Below, one piece after another: positions 15,283-18,987 of a stretch of DNA of 18,987 nt (position 1 is the stretch's first letter; each line of letters starts with the position of its first letter). The stretch comes from JBPYCR01 sp051846935 (GTDB taxonomy: Bacteria; Bacillota; Bacilli; Bacillales; Amphibacillaceae). The notes under the pieces were generated by a model. It was not told the DNA's origin, made no database searches, and saw nothing but the letters and a program-made list of their open reading frames with translations. The DNA is taken from NCBI RefSeq assembly GCF_051846935.1, contig NZ_JBPYCS010000039.1:1-18987 (forward strand), in the 5' to 3' direction. The position numbers and the translations under genes are program-made.

Positions 15283-16295
15283 GACGTACCACTTCCTTTT
15301 TCGATTGATACAGCATGCGCAATACATGGTATTGAATCTCCTTGCTGTATACTTAGTGGGGAATGGAGAGCGCCAGTAGCGACAATTAAAATACGTTGGA
15401 GCTCTCCAGCTTTCATTGCCTTTAAAAAGTGACCATACGTGACAATTGCTGAGCATGCTGACCCACTAGCACCGGACTGCACTGGCTGCTCATCTCGATA
15501 AATTGTTAAGCCGCAATCGACATATTGATTATTCGTAATATTGATCCCACTTTTTTTTAGAAGCTCGAATGAAACGTCTCTACCTATCTTAGCGAGGTCT
15601 CCCGTTATAATTAAATCATAATACGAAGCGTCCACATTCCGATCACGTAAATGGGCTACTATTGTGTCTGCTGCTGCAGGAGCCATTGCACCACCCATAT
15701 TAAATGGGTCGGTAATGCCCATGTTAATTACTTTTCCAATTGTGGCGGAGGTGATTTTGGGACCAGTCCCATTCTTAGCAACGAGCGCACTGCCAGCTCC
15801 AGTAACCGTCCATTGAGCGGTTGGAGGTTTTTGGCCGCCATATTCGGTAGGATAACGGTATTGTCTTTCGGCAGCAGAGTTATGACTTGCACTACCGGTC
15901 AATATATAATTTGCACCGCCGCCGTTTATTAAAAAGGCAGCTAATGCTAATCCTTCCATCGATGTGGCACAAGCACTAAAAAGACCTAAATAAGGGATGG
16001 CCATTGTTTCAGCTGTGAAATTTGTCGGAGTTATTTGATTAATTAAATCGCCACCAAGAAAAAATTCGACTTGTTCCTTTTTAATCGTACTTTTTTTTAT
16101 TGCAATTTGACATGCTTCCTCCATCATAAGCTGGTGTGCTTTTTCAAAAGACGGTTGTTTTAACCATGTATCATCATGGAGAATGTCAAATGCTTCAGGA
16201 ATATTGCCTTTCGCTTCAAAAGGCCCACCAACCGTACCAGTAGAAATAATCACTGGCTGATTTGGAAACTCCCATGTTTGATGTCCCACGAGCAT
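15279..16295 (-). CDS. spoVAD: SpoVAD, thiolase-fold dipicolinate-binding protein
   Basis: 338 residues, the family's normal length. The start is ATG 16295, whose A is the last base of the spoVAC stop (TAATG), with a run of seven G 6-7 bp upstream. The first ATG in frame (16310) would add five residues not found in homologues, which begin ML-GHxTW. Thiolase-like features: GTVGGPFEAKGNIPEAFD, FSACATSMEGLALAAFLING with the cysteine, GAGSALVAKNG and GASGSACSAIVTYGHFL. SpoVAD of B. subtilis binds dipicolinic acid on the membrane surface. Both ends are translationally coupled to spoVAC and spoVAEb. Confidence 0.94.
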   Translation of the reverse strand: MLVGHQTWEFPNQPVIISTGTVGGPFEAKGNIPEAFDILHDDTWLKQPSFEKAHQLMMEEACQIAIKKSTIKKEQVEFFLGGDLINQITPTNFTAETMAIPYLGLFSACATSMEGLALAAFLINGGGANYILTGSASHNSAAERQYRYPTEYGGQKPPTAQWTVTGAGSALVAKNGTGPKITSATIGKVINMGITDPFNMGGAMAPAAADTIVAHLRDRNVDASYYDLIITGDLAKIGRDVSFELLKKSGINITNNQYVDCGLTIYRDEQPVQSGASGSACSAIVTYGHFLKAMKAGELQRILIVATGALHSPLSIQQGDSIPCIAHAVSIEKGSGTS

Positions 16296-16774
16296 TACAA
16301 TCCCCCCCATTTAATGAGGACTGTTTTAATAAGTGCAATTACAAATGCAGAAAAAACACCATAAACAATAACAGGTCCAGCCAATTTAAGCATATTACTT
16401 CCAACCCCTTGAATGAATCCTTCCGTTTTATGTTCAATTGCCGAGGAAATGACTGCATTAGCAAATCCGGTAACAGGTACAGCTGTTCCGGCTCCTGCAA
16501 ATTGACCTAAGTGATCGTATATACCGAAACCAGTTAAAAACATCGTAATAAAAATTAATGTAGCAACGGTTGGATTTCCAGCGGTTTGTTCGGTAAAGTC
16601 AAAGAAATAGATATAACAAGTCGTTATTATTTGCCCGATAAAACAAATAAATCCACCAACAAAAAATGCTTTCATACAATTTTTAAGCAGCGGCCGTTTT
16701 ATTTCCTTCTCTTTTTGTAATTGTTGATACGCTTGTGCTTCTGGAGTTAATTTTTTTTTCTTTTGATCAGCCAT
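16295..16774 (-). CDS. spoVAC: SpoVAC, mechanosensitive subunit of the dipicolinate channel
   Basis: 159 residues. A charged N-terminus (MADQKKKKLTPEAQAYQQLQ) is followed by about four to five membrane helices. Family motifs are GGFICFIGQIITTCY, FLTGFGIYDHLGQFAGAGTAV and PVTGFANAVISSAIEHKTEG. SpoVAC of B. subtilis behaves as a mechanosensitive channel when expressed alone. ATG 16774 has GGTGGG upstream and follows the lipoprotein gene by 18 bp. This copy belongs to the spoVA2mob-type operon because spoVAA, spoVAB, spoVAEa and spoVAF are absent. Confidence 0.93.
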   Translation of the reverse strand: MADQKKKKLTPEAQAYQQLQKEKEIKRPLLKNCMKAFFVGGFICFIGQIITTCYIYFFDFTEQTAGNPTVATLIFITMFLTGFGIYDHLGQFAGAGTAVPVTGFANAVISSAIEHKTEGFIQGVGSNMLKLAGPVIVYGVFSAFVIALIKTVLIKWGGL

Positions 16775-16792
16775 AGCTTACCCACCATATCC

Positions 16793-17254
16793 TTACGTAT
16801 GTTCTTTTGATAATTTGATGAGATCTTTAATTTTCTTGTTTAATTCCTTGGAGGAAATTGAGCGGTTCGTTATTGCACTTTCCAATTGCTCCAGTTCAAT
16901 AATGATCTTTTTGTCAGTTGACAGCTGAACATTGTAGTTCTCAAATGACTTCTTCATCTTTTCCTTTAACACGCTCTCAAACTGATTTAAAGAAATTCGT
17001 TCATGATGCTCTATTTCAAATGCTATTACTAAATCTTTTGTTGTATTTACAGCGTTTATCTTTGTAACTTCCTCATAATTTTGGAGCATTTTTTTTGCTT
17101 GATTGGAAGGCGCTTGTTCTATAATCGAATTCGCGGTTATTTCTTTAAACTCAACTTCACTTTTTTCTTGTTCAGATGTATCCAATGTTGGTTCCTTTTG
17201 GCAAGCACTTAATAATAGAACAAAGCACAAGACAAATATATTTCGTATACTCAT
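16793..17254 (-). CDS. YhcN/YlaJ-type spore lipoprotein
   Basis: 153 residues. The signal peptide ends in lipobox LLSAC with C18 as the lipidated residue, followed by a Glu/Lys-rich soluble domain with two alternating strand-helix units (DLVIAFEIEHHERISLNQFE, IIIELEQLESAITN). YhcN/YlaJ lipoproteins (PF09580) are spore-membrane proteins, and one is the second gene of spoVA2mob operons, matching this place. Start ATG 17254 has only a weak nearby Shine-Dalgarno. The better site, AGGAAAG, is placed for a five-codon frame (MSEHK) at 17269-17252 whose TGA overlaps the start as ATGA, suggesting translational coupling. Family placement rests largely on size, lipobox and position. Confidence 0.8.
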   Translation of the reverse strand: MSIRNIFVLCFVLLLSACQKEPTLDTSEQEKSEVEFKEITANSIIEQAPSNQAKKMLQNYEEVTKINAVNTTKDLVIAFEIEHHERISLNQFESVLKEKMKKSFENYNVQLSTDKKIIIELEQLESAITNRSISSKELNKKIKDLIKLSKEHT

Positions 17255-17285
17255 TTATGTTCACTCATTTCTTTCCTGAATGGAA

Positions 17286-17313
17286 CATTCCATTGCACGG
17301 ATTCAATGGAATG
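17286..17313 (-). promoter_or_regulatory. Intra-operon hairpin between the first DUF1657 gene and the lipoprotein gene
   Basis: CATTCCATTG (17286-17295) and CAATGGAATG (17304-17313) form a perfect 10-bp stem with an 8-nt loop, in the 90-bp gap of the operon. No U-run follows on the - strand. It is more likely an mRNA-processing, stabilising or attenuation element than a full terminator. It could let the first gene be expressed at a different level from the SpoVA genes. Confidence 0.5.
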
Positions 17314-17344
17314 CACCAAAATAGTAAGCTTAATCAGTAACACG

Positions 17345-17551
17345 TTAAAATTGCTTGTATTGAGGTTCCTCTTGTTCAATTTCTTGCAACCGAGGCTGAA
17401 CACTTTGTAAAACAGCATTTGTTTGTTCTGCAGCATTTGCGTACAGTTGTTTTGCTTGTTTATTTTCCGTTTGCAAAGCAAACTGTTCAAAACTCGCTTG
17501 CACACTCTTTAATCCTGCAATAGCTTGTTTCACTTGACTTCCAACAGTCAT
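17345..17551 (-). CDS. DUF1657 protein, first gene of the spoVA2mob operon
   Basis: A 68-residue, mostly helical soluble protein: MTVGSQVKQAIAGLKSVQAS ... QTENKQAKQLYANAAEQTNA ... EEPQYKQF. ATG 17551 follows a strong AAAGGAGG. It opens the operon, and the layout DUF1657 / lipoprotein / spoVAC / spoVAD / spoVAEb / DUF1657 / 2duf is that of spoVA2mob. It is clearly more similar than the 66-residue copy to the C-terminal domain of the DUF421 protein at 13795. Cellular role is not established. Confidence 0.9.
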   Translation of the reverse strand: MTVGSQVKQAIAGLKSVQASFEQFALQTENKQAKQLYANAAEQTNAVLQSVQPRLQEIEQEEPQYKQF

Positions 17552-17688
17552 AAAATAACCTCCTTTTTGCTTATCAATATATATTTGTGTTAAAACGGTA
17601 TAAATATACTTCGCATAATTTACCTCTTTATGGAAGAATACCTACTGGAGATTGGAAGTAGAGAGAGATTACTGTTAAAAAAGCACAT

Positions 17689-17738
17689 AAAAAAAGCCCG
17701 GAAGATCATCAATTGACGATACATTCCTGGCTTTTTTA
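17689..17738. terminator. Terminator after nfrA, separating it from the spoVA2mob operon
   Basis: A long imperfect stem with GCC-GGAA / TTCC-GGC as its core is flanked by A-runs on the left and T-runs on the right, so it can act in both directions. On the - strand it ends the nfrA transcript 46 bp past the stop codon. The next 137 bp to the DUF1657 start should hold the spoVA2mob promoter. Confidence 0.8.
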
Positions 17739-17783
17739 TGAATCTGAGACAAATGCAAATCCCTATTGTATAGAGTTAATTCA

Positions 17784-18527
17784 TTAATGCGTATTCATTT
17801 TTTTGTTTTTAACAAATTGATTTACGTCCATTCGTATATTTGTACTATATTTGTTTCTTATTTGATTCGACCACGTGTCCATTCGTTTGTTTTCTGAACG
17901 TCCTTTATAATAATCGGTAATATGTTCGTCAAAAGAATGAATGAGCTCCTTCTGCTTGGCTTCGTTGGTATTGTACTTGTTTTCATGGTAAATCACATCT
18001 ATTGGTAAACGTGGCTTTTTCTCTGTTTGCTTTGCAGGGTAGCCAACAGCTAAACCGAACAGAGGAATTACATAATCTGGAAGCTCTAAAATATCATTCG
18101 TTTGATTAATATCGTTTCGTAAACTACCGAGATAACAAATTCCCAAGCCTAATGATTCTGCTGCAATACTTGCGTTTTGAGCTGCTAAAGAAGCGTCTAC
18201 TGTTGCTACGATAAATTGTTCTGTACTTTGTAAACCATTTATTACGGTTGTACTTTTATCTGTTAGCTGATAATTACGCTGTAAATCTGCACAGAAGATA
18301 AATAAATGGCCATTGTTTTTAACATACGGCTGTCCCGAAATTGCAAAGAGTTTTTCTTTTTTATCTTCATCTGTAACTCCGATAATGGTATACGCCATTA
18401 CATAGCTCGATGTAGAAGCCTGCTGAGCAGCGCGTACAATTGTATGTATTTGTTCCGTTGTTAACTTTTCATCTGTAAATTTACGGACAGATCGGTGATT
18501 CATAATCGTCTTAATTGTTTCATTCAT
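17784..18527 (-). CDS. nfrA: NfrA-type FMN-dependent NAD(P)H oxidoreductase (nitroreductase family)
   Basis: 247 residues of the flavin reductase/nitroreductase family. The N-terminal FMN-binding MNHRSVRKFTDEKLT is followed by QQASTSSYVMAYTIIGVTD, VDASLAAQNASIAAESLGLG with ICYLG, PLFGLAVGYPA and KKPRLPIDVIYHENKYN. These closely resemble B. subtilis NfrA in order and wording, and the length is near its 249 residues. Such enzymes reduce FMN, nitro compounds or disulfide and chromate substrates with NADPH and are often stress-induced. ATG 18527 follows AGGAGGA at the proper distance. It is a single-gene unit with its own terminator and has no evident functional tie to the spore operons. Confidence 0.9.
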   Translation of the reverse strand: MNETIKTIMNHRSVRKFTDEKLTTEQIHTIVRAAQQASTSSYVMAYTIIGVTDEDKKEKLFAISGQPYVKNNGHLFIFCADLQRNYQLTDKSTTVINGLQSTEQFIVATVDASLAAQNASIAAESLGLGICYLGSLRNDINQTNDILELPDYVIPLFGLAVGYPAKQTEKKPRLPIDVIYHENKYNTNEAKQKELIHSFDEHITDYYKGRSENKRMDTWSNQIRNKYSTNIRMDVNQFVKNKKMNTH

Positions 18528-18539
18528 TGCGATTCCTCC

Positions 18540-18877
18540 TCATATTCAGTAATAAAATTGTTCCTTGTTAGAGTACATTTTTATCTATCATACAACACTT
18601 TTACAGCTTGATCATTTAAATAGAACTGTGTGATTGCAACACGTATTAGTCAATCCTATTTTTAAGAAGCTAAAAATCCCACCGTTTACATATATGTGCT
18701 TCCTTTTGTCTAGCATATGTAAACGATACATGTTTAGAGGCGATTTAAGAGGTACTCACAGTAAGCATCCGGCTTTAGTGGTAATTAGCGGTCCTATACA
18801 TGTACATAAATTTCAGAATAAAATAGGTCACCTATTAATAACACTCCGAAAGAATTGACAAGCTTCAATACGTGAAA
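18540..18877. other. Gene-free interval with inverted repeats upstream of nfrA
   Basis: No convincing gene is seen. It contains an 11-bp perfect inverted repeat, CGTTTACATAT (18683-18693) with ATATGTAAACG (18715-18725), separated by 21 nt, and a 15-bp palindrome AATAGGT-C-ACCTATT (18822-18836). The nfrA promoter should lie in its left part; TATGAT around 18590 on the - strand is a possible -10, with no good -35. Confidence 0.35.
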
Positions 18878-18922
18878 AAAAGTTAGGCAGCTCAACCAAT
18901 TGTAGAGACCTGTCTAACTTTT
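18878..18922. terminator. Bidirectional stem-loop terminator near the right edge
   Basis: AAAAGTTAGGCAG (18878-18890) pairs with CTGTCTAACTTTT (18910-18922) with a single G-T pair. A-runs lie on the left and T's on the right. It probably ends a transcript coming from beyond the right edge of the window on the - strand. Confidence 0.65.
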
Positions 18923-18987
18923 ATCTACTCAATAATTATTTAACGTGACAAATGCCATTTAAAACATCGGGAAAACATAATTTATTA

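Noticed and set aside
14900..15379. 159-codon + strand open frame opposite spoVAEb/spoVAD
   Set aside because: It is the antisense shadow of well-conserved spoVA genes, and its own translation has no recognisable domain.
17251..17505. 84-codon - strand open frame overlapping the first DUF1657 gene
   Set aside because: It runs out of frame through a well-supported gene and lacks a proper start. Only its last five codons, with their own AGGAAAG, may be translated.
13795..17551. A Tn1546-like transposon carrying the spoVA2mob operon
   Set aside because: No transposase, resolvase or terminal inverted repeats are visible on either side within the window.
17552..17688. SigG promoter of the spoVA2mob operon
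   Set aside because: SigG control is expected, but I found no CATNNTA-type -10 box at proper spacing from a -35. GTATA followed by CAAATATA is too weak to call.
18634..18858. 74-codon + strand open frame
   Set aside because: It needs a TTG start without a ribosome site, spans both inverted repeats, has an odd composition with no family resemblance and is probably chance.

Overview
The window is A+T-rich DNA from an endospore-forming Firmicute, most likely a member of the Bacillaceae (an Oceanobacillus/Virgibacillus-like relative is a guess). The evidence is spore-specific SpoVA and Ger germinant-receptor genes, strong AGGAGG-type ribosome binding sites, frequent GTG/TTG starts, and NfrA- and YogA-type oxidoreductases typical of Bacillus relatives. 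No rRNA, tRNA, CRISPR array, insertion sequence or phage gene was seen.

Left part, + strand, 1-5000: the C-terminus of a TRAP-transporter large permease, an iron-type alcohol dehydrogenase, a short interval with possible gene debris and a 14-bp perfect palindrome, a YeiH/PSE1-family putative sulfite/sulfate exporter, a GntR/HutC regulator and a divergent glutamate-dehydrogenase-family enzyme. The set resembles a catabolic locus for an imported organic acid. The exporter hints at a sulfonate, but no C-S cleaving enzyme is visible.

Middle part, + strand, 5000-9565: a CstA-type peptide/pyruvate transporter, a small protein ending in Cys-Cys ('cory-CC-star' type), a single-domain ArsA/Get3-like ATPase, and a YogA-like MDR oxidoreductase. 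The group starts after a strong terminator and a good SigA-like promoter and ends at a strong convergent terminator.

Right part, - strand, 9572-17551, read right to left: a complete spoVA2mob-type operon (DUF1657, YhcN-like lipoprotein, SpoVAC, SpoVAD, SpoVAEb, DUF1657, and the DUF421-DUF1657 fusion '2Duf'). It is followed on the same strand by a four-gene germinant-receptor operon (A, B and C subunits and an unlisted 55-residue GerKD-like D subunit). In Bacillus, spoVA2mob operons are linked to high spore heat resistance and altered germination. Here one lies directly upstream of a receptor operon with no strong terminator between them, so signal sensing and the dipicolinate channel sit in one spore-membrane gene block. 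An NfrA flavin reductase (- strand) and a gene-free right end with inverted repeats complete the window.
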